64,000 bases of DNA from Thermotogaceae bacterium (GTDB lineage: Bacteria > Thermotogota > Thermotogae > Thermotogales > Thermotogaceae): contig JALWTT010000006.1 of assembly GCA_027077795.1 (NCBI GenBank), forward strand, positions 310,001 through 374,000, in the 5' to 3' direction. Positions within the stretch are counted from its first letter, which is position 1; every line of letters begins with the position of its first letter. Shown in pieces: positions 1 to 8,046 of this stretch. The translations under genes and the position numbers were made by a program. Under the pieces are notes generated by a model, which saw nothing but the letters and a program-made list of their open reading frames with translations, made no database searches and had not been told where the DNA came from.

Positions 1-144
1 GTATCCATCCGGCAATGGATTCCTAGGCCCATGGTAAAGGATATCTCCCAGATGTAAAAACAAGTGATCCCTTCCGACGAGATTCACGATACTTCTCCAC
101 GCCGTGATAGATCCGTGCGTGTCGGAGACAACCACGACTTTCAT
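1..144 (-). CDS. yfcE: YfcE-family metallophosphodiesterase, 3' end beyond window
   Basis: Only the first 48 residues are present. They begin MKVVVVSDTHGS, the first metal-binding DxH block of calcineurin-like phosphoesterases, and contain GDILYHGPRN followed by PLPDGY, which is characteristic of YfcE (compare GDVLNHGPRN in E. coli YfcE). The family hydrolyses phosphodiester model substrates with Mn2+; its physiological substrate is uncertain. The ATG overlaps the stop of the upstream thioesterase gene as ATGA, so the two are translationally coupled at the end of the long minus-strand operon. The C-terminal half lies left of the window. Confidence 0.85.
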   Translation of the reverse strand, partial: MKVVVVSDTHGSITAWRSIVNLVGRDHLFLHLGDILYHGPRNPLPDGY

Positions 145-545
145 ATATTCACCTCTTTCAGAAGGACGTATATTCCTTTCCCTTCAGCATGTGTAACATT
201 CCCTTTCTTTATCCATCCTTTAACGACCGCTTTCCTTCTGTTGAATTCTATCACCTCAGCTGCTAGCTCGTATTCCTCCCCCACCTTTACTGGCTTTTTG
301 AATCTCACCGTTAGTTCCGCCGTTACCCCCACGCTCCTGCTGATGGATCCTATAGCGTACGCCATAACCTCGTCGATTGCGGCGGATATAACTCCACCAT
401 GCACGATTCCTCTCCATCCTTGATGTACTTCCTTGAAGATGACTTCTGAGCGAGCTTTACCACTGCTGAAAGATATGTTCAGCATTAATCCGCACTCATT
501 CTTTTTGCCACATCCGAAGCACATATCCGTGAACTCGAGCTTCAC
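141..545 (-). CDS. PaaI-like hotdog thioesterase
   Basis: About 134 residues, the normal size for a single hotdog domain. The N-terminus carries a CFGCGKKNECGL motif and the centre GIVHGGVISAAIDEVMAYA, the hotdog helix with the HGG turn seen in PaaI-type acyl-CoA thioesterases. The expected activity is hydrolysis of an acyl- or aryl-CoA; the substrate is unknown. An ATG 21 bases upstream (566) is possible, but an AGGAGGTG ribosome site at about 552-559 sits ideally before the GTG at 545, which directly follows the stop of the ABC permease gene, so GTG is chosen. It overlaps yfcE by 4 bases. Confidence 0.8.
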   Translation of the reverse strand: MKLEFTDMCFGCGKKNECGLMLNISFSSGKARSEVIFKEVHQGWRGIVHGGVISAAIDEVMAYAIGSISRSVGVTAELTVRFKKPVKVGEEYELAAEVIEFNRRKAVVKGWIKKGNVTHAEGKGIYVLLKEVNI

Positions 546-546
546 T

Positions 547-1749
547 TCACCACCTCCTGAAAGCATATCTTCCGCTGAGCACCGCTGAGGTGAAAAACCC
601 CAGGCTCCAAAGCAGTGTTATTACCATCTCCCGAGAGATTTTCACCCCAAGAAAGAGTAGTTCTTTCCTGAAAATCATGTTGGCGTTGTATATAGGACTT
701 GCTGTTATTAATCCTCTGGAGATCTTGGGCATTTGACTAACGGCGACGAAATTACCACTGGCCAGTATGGATATGGTTAGGAAAAATATCATGAGTAGGT
801 TTGCGGTCGATCTGTTGGGAGAGAAAACTGAGATCAAGAACCCCAGCGAAGCGTATGTGAGGGATATCATTGCTATGACGGGAATCCTAATGACTGGGTC
901 TATCACCGTTCTGCTCATGTAGAACGCTATTACATAGGATATCGAAGATGCCAGGATACCTATCGTGGTATAGACGAGAATGTTTGAGATAGCATAGAAA
1001 TACGGGCTTATTTTACCCATTTTGTACATTTCCATTATATTTCTCTCCTCGTCATCTATGACCGAATGAATTGAAAGTGTCAAGATTGCCAGGACTCCGG
1101 AGAGAAGAATAACCGCCGGAGAGAGGAGGACATCGAAATTCAACTCTTTTGATTTTTGAGGTTCCCATAGGTAAGCTACAGATGGCGGGGAAAAGGATCT
1201 CTCCGTCGCCGGTTTTTTCGAAACGAAAGCAGGTGAAGGGTAACTCTTGTAGCTGAAAAGCATTCTCCTTATACATGATCCTCCCATGGACTTCGTGGCG
1301 CCGAGGTCTACGAATATCCCACCTGCCAGATCTTCGAAAAGCGATTTCAGTATAGAGTATGCTCCTATGGACAACTGCAGATCATGAGGGCTGGGTATGT
1401 ACCAAACCTCTGACTTCTTTCTCGAGTACACCTTTTCCATAAATCCATTCGGTATCACTAAAACTGCTTCGATATCGCCGTTTATTAACTTCTGCAAGTA
1501 ATTTGACTTGGTTACTTTTTCCAGATAAGCGCCTCTGAAAAACCTCATGAGAAAGGTTACCGTTATAACACTTCTCTCGTCTCTGTCTAGATTGAGTATC
1601 CCTATGTTCATACTTTGAATGTTTAAATTTATGTAAAAAAGTATTGCAAGTGCGGAAATAGCAAATGGAGATATTAAAAGTACTATGAGAACAGAGGATC
1701 TTTTTAAAAGTCTGGAAATCTCCTTAGACATTATCGCGATCAATTCCAT
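547..1749 (-). CDS. ABC-2 type permease (NatB/YhaP-like), orphan
   Basis: A 400-residue membrane protein. One N-terminal helix (about residues 18-38) is followed by a roughly 180-residue extracytoplasmic region, then a cluster of five or six helices in the C-terminal half. This is the topology of ABC-2 transporters with a large extracellular loop, as in NatB. No ATP-binding partner lies beside it: the neighbours are tmk upstream and a thioesterase downstream, so the ATPase must be encoded elsewhere or be shared. GGAGGTGA lies just before the ATG; an internal ATG (MSKEIS) six codons in is an alternative. It overlaps the end of tmk by 26 bases. Substrate unknown. Confidence 0.75.
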   Translation of the reverse strand: MELIAIMSKEISRLLKRSSVLIVLLISPFAISALAILFYINLNIQSMNIGILNLDRDERSVITVTFLMRFFRGAYLEKVTKSNYLQKLINGDIEAVLVIPNGFMEKVYSRKKSEVWYIPSPHDLQLSIGAYSILKSLFEDLAGGIFVDLGATKSMGGSCIRRMLFSYKSYPSPAFVSKKPATERSFSPPSVAYLWEPQKSKELNFDVLLSPAVILLSGVLAILTLSIHSVIDDEERNIMEMYKMGKISPYFYAISNILVYTTIGILASSISYVIAFYMSRTVIDPVIRIPVIAMISLTYASLGFLISVFSPNRSTANLLMIFFLTISILASGNFVAVSQMPKISRGLITASPIYNANMIFRKELLFLGVKISREMVITLLWSLGFFTSAVLSGRYAFRRW

Positions 1750-2347
1750 TCACCTCCAACATCTTGGAGAAAAAGCCCTTGATATCATCCCAAATTTCTT
1801 CCACACTTTTCCTACCGTCTATGGGTATATATCCATGCTCCTTGGAAAGTTTGAGATACCCTTCTCTAACTTTCTTCAAAAAGCTTTCTTTCTCCATTCT
1901 GTCCGAATAACTCTTTCTCCTCATAGCTAGCTCCACAGGTATATCTATGTAGAAAATCACATCGGGTTTTAGCCCTTTTGTTGCTACATTGTTCCCGTAT
2001 TTGACAAAGCTAATATCTAGTCCCCTTCCGTATCCCTGATATGCCAACGAGGAGTCGGCAAATCTATCAGCTATGACAAACTTCCCCAATTTGAGAGATG
2101 GTATTATTATCCTTTGGGTGAGTATGCTTCTTGAAGCTAAAAATAAGAAAAACTCCGCCTCTGGCGTGAGGTCTGAGCTTTTATCCAGTAATATCCTTCT
2201 TATTCTTTCTCCTTCTGGGGTTCCTCCCGGTTCTCTGACAAGGACACACTCCTTGCCAAGGGATTCTATGTATTTACACAACCGCTTAGCTTGGGTACTC
2301 TTTCCACTACCATCTATTCCTTCGAAGGATATGAAAAATCCTTTCAT
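1724..2347 (-). CDS. tmk: Thymidylate kinase
   Basis: Phosphorylates dTMP to dTDP with ATP, an essential step of dTTP synthesis in the cytoplasm. At 207 residues it has the standard bacterial length. The P-loop GIDGSGKST is at residues 10-18, the substrate-binding DRFADSSLAYQG motif is in the middle, and a lid-type RRKSYSDRME segment follows. The start codon overlaps the stop of the Mrp subunit gene by one base (TAATG). Its position inside a Mrp/polysaccharide operon has no obvious functional logic and probably reflects operon merging. Confidence 0.95.
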   Translation of the reverse strand: MKGFFISFEGIDGSGKSTQAKRLCKYIESLGKECVLVREPGGTPEGERIRRILLDKSSDLTPEAEFFLFLASRSILTQRIIIPSLKLGKFVIADRFADSSLAYQGYGRGLDISFVKYGNNVATKGLKPDVIFYIDIPVELAMRRKSYSDRMEKESFLKKVREGYLKLSKEHGYIPIDGRKSVEEIWDDIKGFFSKMLEVNGIDRDNV

Positions 2348-2973
2348 TAGATAATCCCCCTGTGTCTGATGAACTCACGAGTTATGATCCAAGTGCCCGC
2401 CATGACTTTGAAGTATATCAGGAAATTCTCCAAAGGTATCAGGCTTTTCTCGTTAAAAGTCATTGTCAGTATCGAAACAGCCACTATCACACCTAACAGA
2501 ATTTTCTCCACCGCTGGGATTTGAAATCTCTCGAATTCTCTCTCGAATTTTTCCACTCCCCTTGATATTCCCATGAGTAATAGGGAAGTTCCTCCAACTA
2601 CTCCGGCTGTGAATCCCCCTCCAGGATAAATGTGTCCAGTTGCGGCTAGGTAAATCGATGAAATTGCTATGAAAAAGCCCATAAAATTTGAAACAGACGT
2701 ATACACTTTGTCTGTAATTCTTTCCCCTTTTACTCCTCTGGGGATCGATATTCCAACAACAACTAGTGAAAAAACGAGAACCTCAAAGATCGTATCATAG
2801 GCTCGTTGAAAGAGATATACAGAAGTTGTTAAGTTTACAACGCCGCTTTCTTTGAAAATTTCAGGTGCTCTTGATAGGGAGTGCCCCAAATTTTTGAACG
2901 AATAGGTAAACACAACAAGTGCCGAAATTAAGGCTATCAGTACTTCAACCCGTATATTTCTTGACGATTTCAT
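2347..2973 (-). CDS. mrpB: MbhE-MrpB fusion, Na+/H+ antiporter subunit B
   Basis: 208 residues with several hydrophobic helices. Residues about 40-75 (AYDTIFEVLVF segment) match the MbhE region, equivalent to the C-terminal end of MrpA. Residues about 95-190 contain HIYPGGGFTAGVVGG, the MnhB/MrpB signature with the PGGGF turn. One protein therefore combines MrpA C-terminal (MbhE-like) and MrpB (MbhF-like) parts. In Mrp complexes this region forms part of the sodium/proton path in the cytoplasmic membrane. The gene overlaps the preceding MbhD-like gene by 29 bases and is the last antiporter gene of the operon. Confidence 0.8.
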   Translation of the reverse strand: MKSSRNIRVEVLIALISALVVFTYSFKNLGHSLSRAPEIFKESGVVNLTTSVYLFQRAYDTIFEVLVFSLVVVGISIPRGVKGERITDKVYTSVSNFMGFFIAISSIYLAATGHIYPGGGFTAGVVGGTSLLLMGISRGVEKFEREFERFQIPAVEKILLGVIVAVSILTMTFNEKSLIPLENFLIYFKVMAGTWIITREFIRHRGII

Positions 2974-3580
2974 CCAAAATACCCTCCTCTATCAGACTCT
3001 TCAAAAAAGAATCGAACTCACTCTTGTTCGATAAGATGTTGTAACTCTCTTCTTCCCATTTCAATATCTTTTTGAAATCCTCCTTAGACATAGAGAGAAA
3101 GTCCTTCTTTTCACCGTTTGAGAGCAAGAAGACTTTGGTTTTGATTATCGGAATTCCTTTTTTGACTATTGGGCCGCATCCAATATCGATATACCCTGAT
3201 TCTACTGACCGGATTAAATCCTCAACTGAACTAAATTTTACATACTCAACACTGTAACCACGCTTTTCAGCGAATTTTTCAACGATTTCTTTCATTATTC
3301 CATCCATTCCCCATATGTGTTCTTCTATCAAAAACTTTGTGGGTACGTATCCAACTCTCAAAGAAACAGGGCTTTTCAACATCAGAATGTACACGAATGT
3401 GGTTAAAAGGCTTCCGAGCATAGCTTCTGCCAAGGCGACATCGGGAGCCATAAAAGAAAGGTAAGTTGCAACCGCAAAAACACTCAGTGCGAGTCTTAAG
3501 AGAACCGCCCTGGTGGGATTCCTTTGAATTATCACAAATATCGATAATATGACCATGGTCCACGAGAATATCTCCCTCAT
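2945..3580 (-). CDS. MbhD-like antiporter subunit fused to a solute-binding-protein-like domain
   Basis: 211 residues in two parts. Residues 1-70 hold membrane helices with the MbhD/DUF4040 pattern (LSFMAPDVALAEAMLGSLL), equivalent to part of the MrpA C-terminus. Residues about 73-211 are soluble and read like a family-3 periplasmic binding protein lobe: LRVGYVP start, GIMKEIVEKFAEKRGYSV, and SVESGYIDIGCGPI. This tail is absent from ordinary MbhD or MrpA proteins. It is shorter than a complete binding protein (about 220 residues), so it may be one lobe or a degenerate form. Inference: it faces outside and senses or binds a small ligand. It overlaps mrpG as ATGA. Confidence 0.75.
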   Translation of the reverse strand: MREIFSWTMVILSIFVIIQRNPTRAVLLRLALSVFAVATYLSFMAPDVALAEAMLGSLLTTFVYILMLKSPVSLRVGYVPTKFLIEEHIWGMDGIMKEIVEKFAEKRGYSVEYVKFSSVEDLIRSVESGYIDIGCGPIVKKGIPIIKTKVFLLSNGEKKDFLSMSKEDFKKILKWEEESYNILSNKSEFDSFLKSLIEEGILDEIVKKYTG

Positions 3581-3840
3581 CTTTTCGACCTAGAACTGTA
3601 AGCTTTTGCAAACGTGTGCGTGATAACTGGCGCCCAGATGGCTAGAAATGCCAGAGAGAGCAAACATTTTATCGTGCCGAAATTTTCAATGGCGATGCCT
3701 ATGAGAATCATTGCGGATCCGGACAGATCCGATGTTCCCATTCTGTGAAGCTTGACCAAGAATTTCTTTTCCAGAGCACTCATCAGGGTCCCCACTATCA
3801 TGAGAATGATTCCGATCCAGATGAACACGTCTCCTATCAT
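3577..3840 (-). CDS. mrpG: Na+/H+ antiporter subunit G
   Basis: 87 residues with three hydrophobic helices. The central LHRMGTSDLSGSAMILIG segment is the MrpG/MnhG/PhaG signature, and the C-terminal APVITHTFAKA corresponds to the family PVATHALARAA motif. It is a small membrane subunit of the Mrp-type multisubunit cation/proton antiporter. Start and stop codons overlap both neighbours by four bases (ATGA), so all subunits are probably translated in a coupled way. Confidence 0.85.
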   Translation of the reverse strand: MIGDVFIWIGIILMIVGTLMSALEKKFLVKLHRMGTSDLSGSAMILIGIAIENFGTIKCLLSLAFLAIWAPVITHTFAKAYSSRSKR

Positions 3841-4076
3841 TCCATCCTACTCCTCATCAGAAATATGAGAATCAGCACAATTCCCGCTCCGGATGCCATC
3901 AGATACATCAAAGTGAGATCCAAGAGGTATTCTTCGTGTACCTCATAGGCTATCAAAACTGATAAGATTGCCACTTTGGTGCTCAAAGATGAAAGCCCCA
4001 ACAGCTTGCTCCACATGCTTCTTTCAGCTAGGATAATTAGAGTGAGAAGAAGTGCTACAACAGCTCCGTACATCAT
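3837..4076 (-). CDS. mrpF: Na+/H+ antiporter subunit F
   Basis: 79 residues, almost entirely hydrophobic with three predicted helices. The pattern matches MrpF/MnhF: an N-terminal helix, a short loop, a second helix, LLDLTLMYLMASGAG and a basic end. It is identified mainly by size, hydropathy and position between subunits E and G, which is the universal E-F-G order of Mrp and Mbh operons. Two consecutive ATG codons begin the gene; the first overlaps the stop of subunit E as ATGA. Confidence 0.8.
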   Translation of the reverse strand: MMYGAVVALLLTLIILAERSMWSKLLGLSSLSTKVAILSVLIAYEVHEEYLLDLTLMYLMASGAGIVLILIFLMRSRME

Positions 4077-4453
4077 TTTCTCACCATCTTATGTATATGG
4101 TGCTCAGTTTCGTCACTCATTACAACGAGAGAGTCTGGCGTTAGTGTTATCGCGAGGGTCTCAGCGATTCCACCTTCGTTTGGTTTTATCTCCCATTTTT
4201 CATGGTTCAAAAATGGAAGAATGAAGCCTTTTAGGATTGCAAATGGAATACTGATTAGGATTGACAGTGATATATTTAGAAATTCTCTCCAGCTTGGTTT
4301 GAAAACCTCATAGACAGCGACAGATGCAGCCGCTATCAAAATAGATGTAAGGTTAATTCCATTCAGTGCTATGGACAGGAGAAAACCAATCAGGGCACTC
4401 AGAAGAATAGGATCACCCCCGCTAGAAATGCCAAACTGAACGCTACATTCCAC
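4073..4453 (-). CDS. mrpE: Na+/H+ antiporter subunit E
   Basis: Up to 126 residues. Two N-terminal helices are followed by the cytoplasmic MnhE domain with ETLAITLTPDSLVV, the family ITLTPGTL motif, and a final HHIHKMV. The only ATG (4453) lies 55 bases inside mrpD and has a weak ribosome site. The family N-terminus aligns better with a start near ILLSALIG, where a GGGGGTGAT site precedes ATT (4408) and CTG (4402); a rare start codon is therefore possible. It sits between mrpD and mrpF as in other Mrp operons. Confidence 0.85.
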   Translation of the reverse strand: MECSVQFGISSGGDPILLSALIGFLLSIALNGINLTSILIAAASVAVYEVFKPSWREFLNISLSILISIPFAILKGFILPFLNHEKWEIKPNEGGIAETLAITLTPDSLVVMSDETEHHIHKMVRK

Positions 4454-5682
4454 TCGATTCTTTCTAGAAATAGCACTCGATCATTTCTAATTTTAAGAAA
4501 TATTCCCAGAATAGCAAGGCTAGATAAGAGGGACTTTAAGGAAAAATACGGGTAAAGGAGCAATAGGGGAAAGATGGAGACTGGGGAGAAGTTCCATCCT
4601 TTTGACTTGACTTTTGAGATCCTTGAAAACAGAGGCGTTGAGGATATTATCGTCCCGATGAATAATATAGGGGAGTGAAAAAGGCCTTCGGCAAATCCGC
4701 CGAGTGTGAAAGGAAACCCCGATAAAGATGAGGTTGCTACAAGCAAAGCCACCATATTTGGAATAGAGATCTCGTCACGCTTCACATCGGAGCTTCTTAG
4801 AAACAAAAAGGTCTTTGATACAGCGTGGGACATGAAGTATGCCGCTGGGTTGCCGATTGAGAGCATTGAGGTGATGTGGACCATGGTACTACCAGCTAAA
4901 ATTCTTTTGTAACTCTTAGAGATAAGGGGAACGATACTCCCAAGTATGGCCAAGTACGGGGCAACAGTTGACACGGCTGTCAGGTTTGCGAAATGTTCCA
5001 TTCTCCACAGAGGTAAGATGGTTCCTCCTATGAACGATCCTGAGAACAAAGCCGATAGTTTGTCTGAAACACTAGAGTGAAATTGTGGAAGCCACATTCC
5101 CAAACCGAAAGTTCCCGCTCTCATAAGAAGCCCTGTGGTTATGAAAGCCCCTGGGAGAGGATCAATGGGGTTTGAAAGCGAGAAATCTCCAAACTTCTGA
5201 TAAACCATGGCAATTCCAACCAGGTAAAGACTCGCTCCCGTACCACTTACGATGAGGTATTTCAAAGTTGCCCATAGGGTTCTTTTATCCTTTTTGTCTA
5301 TCGCCATCAGTCCAGCTTGGATTGAAAGCACTTCCGTCAGAACATATATGTTGAAAAGATCAAAGCTCATGAACATAGCAGAGAGTGTGAGAAGAGAGGT
5401 CAGGATTAGAAATGTTTCTTTGAAACTCTGTTCTTTTTCCAGATTTTCCAAGATTATCATGAGAAATGAAACGGATACGGCGATCATGAATATCTTTGAA
5501 TCTCTGTCGAATTTCAAGGAGACCCCAAATTTTCCAAGAATCTTGATGTGGTATTCACCTGAAAATGCGGCAACGATAAAGGTAAAGATGGGATATGCCA
5601 GCAGCATGGGTTTTCTCATAGGTCTAAGCATAGCTAAAGGAGTTGCCGCTAGGAGTACAAGTGTTGCGATGTGGGCCCTCAA
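4399..5682 (-). CDS. mrpD: Na+/H+ antiporter subunit D (NuoN/MrpD-like)
   Basis: 427 residues with about 12-14 hydrophobic helices, somewhat shorter than typical MrpD (about 490). The conserved helix-5 acid is present (NIYVLTEVLS), as is the helix-7 lysine (ATLKYLIVSG). The MWLPQFHSSVSDKLSALFSG segment corresponds to the conserved WLPDAH-SALLSG block. The usual lysine just before that block is replaced by arginine (LLMRAG). The protein should carry protons across the inner membrane. This is the only large antiporter-like subunit here; no MrpA/NuoL-like homologue is present. The TTG start overlaps the mrpC stop as TTGA. Confidence 0.87.
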   Translation of the reverse strand: MRAHIATLVLLAATPLAMLRPMRKPMLLAYPIFTFIVAAFSGEYHIKILGKFGVSLKFDRDSKIFMIAVSVSFLMIILENLEKEQSFKETFLILTSLLTLSAMFMSFDLFNIYVLTEVLSIQAGLMAIDKKDKRTLWATLKYLIVSGTGASLYLVGIAMVYQKFGDFSLSNPIDPLPGAFITTGLLMRAGTFGLGMWLPQFHSSVSDKLSALFSGSFIGGTILPLWRMEHFANLTAVSTVAPYLAILGSIVPLISKSYKRILAGSTMVHITSMLSIGNPAAYFMSHAVSKTFLFLRSSDVKRDEISIPNMVALLVATSSLSGFPFTLGGFAEGLFHSPILFIGTIISSTPLFSRISKVKSKGWNFSPVSIFPLLLLYPYFSLKSLLSSLAILGIFLKIRNDRVLFLERIEWNVAFSLAFLAGVILFF

Positions 5683-6002
5683 CCTTTCATCATCCTTTCC
5701 ATGTCGTCGGAATCCTCTCGTTTCACCTTTTCCACTAACAAAGAAACGATGGATACTGATAGAGAAAGAATGGAGAAGCCTATCACTATGGCTGTTATTA
5801 TCACAGCTTGTGGAACAGGATCTGCATATGCCACTTCTCCTGTGAATATAGGAGGCTTCGAGGAGGGTGAATAGGACATGGAAACATACAGTAAAACTGT
5901 ACCGACGTTCATCACTTCTACTGCCAGTATCTTAACGAATATATTCTTGTTCAGTGTAATTCCCATCATTCCCACCAGTATCATCGCTAGCGATGCGGTC
6001 AA
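5679..6002 (-). CDS. mrpC: Na+/H+ antiporter subunit C (NuoK-like)
   Basis: 107 residues with three helices and the highly conserved YADPVPQAVIITAIVIGF motif of MrpC/MnhC/MbhG. The first gene of the antiporter block, it begins with TTG overlapping the stop of the GH130-like gene (TTGA); GGTGAGAGG lies just upstream. The subunit order here (C-D-E-F-G-MbhD-MbhE/B) is an Mbh-like split with no full-length MrpA. Confidence 0.9.
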   Translation of the reverse strand: MTASLAMILVGMMGITLNKNIFVKILAVEVMNVGTVLLYVSMSYSPSSKPPIFTGEVAYADPVPQAVIITAIVIGFSILSLSVSIVSLLVEKVKREDSDDMERMMKG

Positions 6003-6943
6003 CCTCTCACCACCGAGATTTTCTCAAAATCGCTCGTGAACACTCCTATGGCGTAGTCACTCACTCCACCTATCCATATCAGTTTACCTTTATATACGAG
6101 CAGGCCACATCCGAATATGACAAGTGCCCTGTCTCCATACTCTTCAAGTAAACCTCTTGGGCAGAGCTTGTATCTACTGAACACGAAATTTCCGGGGCTC
6201 TTTATGAAAGCGAGGCCATTCCTGTAAGACAAATCGCTTTTCATAACTGCATGCCATCCAACAAGCCAACCCTGGTTAACCTTAACGGCATTTGTAGACC
6301 ATCCCAGCTTCTCCTCGGAGTCCTCAGGTTCTCTGACTTTTTTCAAGTCTCTTATGACCAGGTTTTCAAGATCCGCCACTCCCATCCAGAGGGTGATGGG
6401 CTTACCTTCAAAGTGTGGTCTTGTGAGTATAATCGCCTCGTTTCCTTTGAAGTCGAGAAAGGTGGAATCTTTGTTGGATTTCGGGTAAAAAGGGCCGTTT
6501 CCTATGTCCACAGAAAAGTATCCCAATCTTTTGAGACTTTTCAGATCGAATTCCGCCAACCCCAAGTAGTCCTTCCGCTCATCGAAATTTTTATCAAACC
6601 CCTTTGCTGTGTACAGTATCCACACTTTACCGTTAACAAGGTGTACCCTGGGATCCTCCACTCCAAGCAGATCTTCTCTGCCTTCAGGCCACATGATGAT
6701 TTCAACGCCTATTGAATCCGGTATGTTCCCATAGATTAGCTCATCGGCTTTCATTTTGAAATACCCTATTGAAGATGTGTACTTGTAGTAGTCGAAAACC
6801 AGTCTGGGAAACACGTGAATTTCATCTCCTATTAAGATCGCACCTGGGTTGAAAACCGCGACAGGTTTCCTCGGATAATTCAGGATACGAAACCTACTTG
6901 GGGAGAGAATGATTCGCTTCTTGAAGACATCATCACATTTCAC
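5999..6943 (-). CDS. GH130-like glycosidase/phosphorylase family protein
   Basis: 314 residues, a five-bladed propeller type protein. FNPGAILIGDEIHVFPRL is at about residues 31-48, GVEDPRV at 94-100 and WSTNAVKVNQGWLVGWHAV later, all landmarks of the GH130/DUF377 family. Members cleave or phosphorolyse beta-mannosyl linkages, but specificity cannot be read from the motifs. There is no signal peptide, so it acts in the cytoplasm. The GTG start overlaps the stop of the upstream glycoside hydrolase as GTGA. Its place between polysaccharide-export and antiporter genes suggests a link to surface glycan turnover. Confidence 0.72.
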   Translation of the reverse strand: MKCDDVFKKRIILSPSRFRILNYPRKPVAVFNPGAILIGDEIHVFPRLVFDYYKYTSSIGYFKMKADELIYGNIPDSIGVEIIMWPEGREDLLGVEDPRVHLVNGKVWILYTAKGFDKNFDERKDYLGLAEFDLKSLKRLGYFSVDIGNGPFYPKSNKDSTFLDFKGNEAIILTRPHFEGKPITLWMGVADLENLVIRDLKKVREPEDSEEKLGWSTNAVKVNQGWLVGWHAVMKSDLSYRNGLAFIKSPGNFVFSRYKLCPRGLLEEYGDRALVIFGCGLLVYKGKLIWIGGVSDYAIGVFTSDFEKISVVRG

Positions 6944-8046
6944 TTTTCTATCCTCCTTTCGAAAACCTTCTTGTTTTCATCGAATCTTTCAACACTCAAC
7001 GGCATCAAGCGGTAAAAATGGTTATGAATATCAAGCAATTTGATTTCATCGGATCTGTTCACAGCTATTAAGGATCTCCCCAAGATCACCCAATCCACGT
7101 CCTTCGACAGTCCGTATTCTTTGAGATTCCTGGGAATACCCTTGAAAACTTGCAGGAATTCATATACGGGCCTTTCAACTATTTCGCCGTTTTTGAACAT
7201 TAGCATAGAAAGTGAGGAGTCGTTGATTGTACTCCATGTGGAAACATTCCAAATGTTCAAAGCGATAGCCCTTAGATAGACTGATATCATCCATAAAGCT
7301 GCGTACGGGCCCTCTGGGGAAAGATACCCGTGGAAATTCCAATTCCAGCTTAGATTTGTTTCTGTCAAAGCTATGGGAAGATTCAATAGTTTCCTCAGAT
7401 TCAAAATTTCTCTGTAAAACTTGTCCAAATCTCTGAAGATCTCTTTGACGTTCCTCACATTGTTGAAGGGATATCTGTGTATTGAGAAAACATCCGGATT
7501 TAAATTCAAAAAAGGAGTTAGAAGCCTTGCGTTTCTCCAGACAACAGTTATATCTGGCAACATGACCATATCACCTTTTCTATCAAACCTCTTGAGAAAT
7601 TCCCTGTATTTTCTCATCACTTCTTTAAGGCTCTCTTTTTTCACCCAACTGAATGAAACTCTTTGATATATATCCGGTTCATTTCCGATGGACCATATCA
7701 CCCTTCCATTGTACATTTTTCTAACTTTACTCACGAATGAGAGCATTTCATCTACGCTGTGGCTGTTCAGAGGGATTTGAACTATCGGAGTTGCGTCAAG
7801 ATCATCGCAGAGCCGGAAGAAATCCTCTAATACCCATGAATTTATTCCATTGGCATCGTACCACAGCCCGCCTATTCTTATCGTGTCTATTTCCAATGCT
7901 TTTAACTTGTCCTCGACCATTTTCTTCTCTTCTTGGGACAATTTTTCAAAATACCAATAATTAATGCCGAAGAAATTTCCACCAATTGAAAACCCCAAAA
8001 TAGAGATCAACAAAATCACTGGAAGAAAGCGGATATCTCCCACCAC
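6940..8046 (-). CDS. Membrane-anchored clan-A (beta/alpha)8 glycoside hydrolase
   Basis: About 368 residues. A hydrophobic N-terminal segment (residues 8-22) acts as anchor or signal peptide, followed by a TIM-barrel hydrolase. VIWSIGNEPDI carries the probable acid/base Glu123 and IALTETNLSW the probable nucleophile Glu229, the two-glutamate pattern of clan GH-A (families 5, 39, 79 and others); the exact family is unclear. The start is uncertain: GTG codons at 8046 and 8043 lie inside the preceding gene, and a further GTG begins the hydrophobic segment. By analogy with PslG-type enzymes in exopolysaccharide clusters it could trim the exported polymer; this is inference. Confidence 0.7.
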   Translation of the reverse strand: MVGDIRFLPVILLISILGFSIGGNFFGINYWYFEKLSQEEKKMVEDKLKALEIDTIRIGGLWYDANGINSWVLEDFFRLCDDLDATPIVQIPLNSHSVDEMLSFVSKVRKMYNGRVIWSIGNEPDIYQRVSFSWVKKESLKEVMRKYREFLKRFDRKGDMVMLPDITVVWRNARLLTPFLNLNPDVFSIHRYPFNNVRNVKEIFRDLDKFYREILNLRKLLNLPIALTETNLSWNWNFHGYLSPEGPYAALWMISVYLRAIALNIWNVSTWSTINDSSLSMLMFKNGEIVERPVYEFLQVFKGIPRNLKEYGLSKDVDWVILGRSLIAVNRSDEIKLLDIHNHFYRLMPLSVERFDENKKVFERRIEK

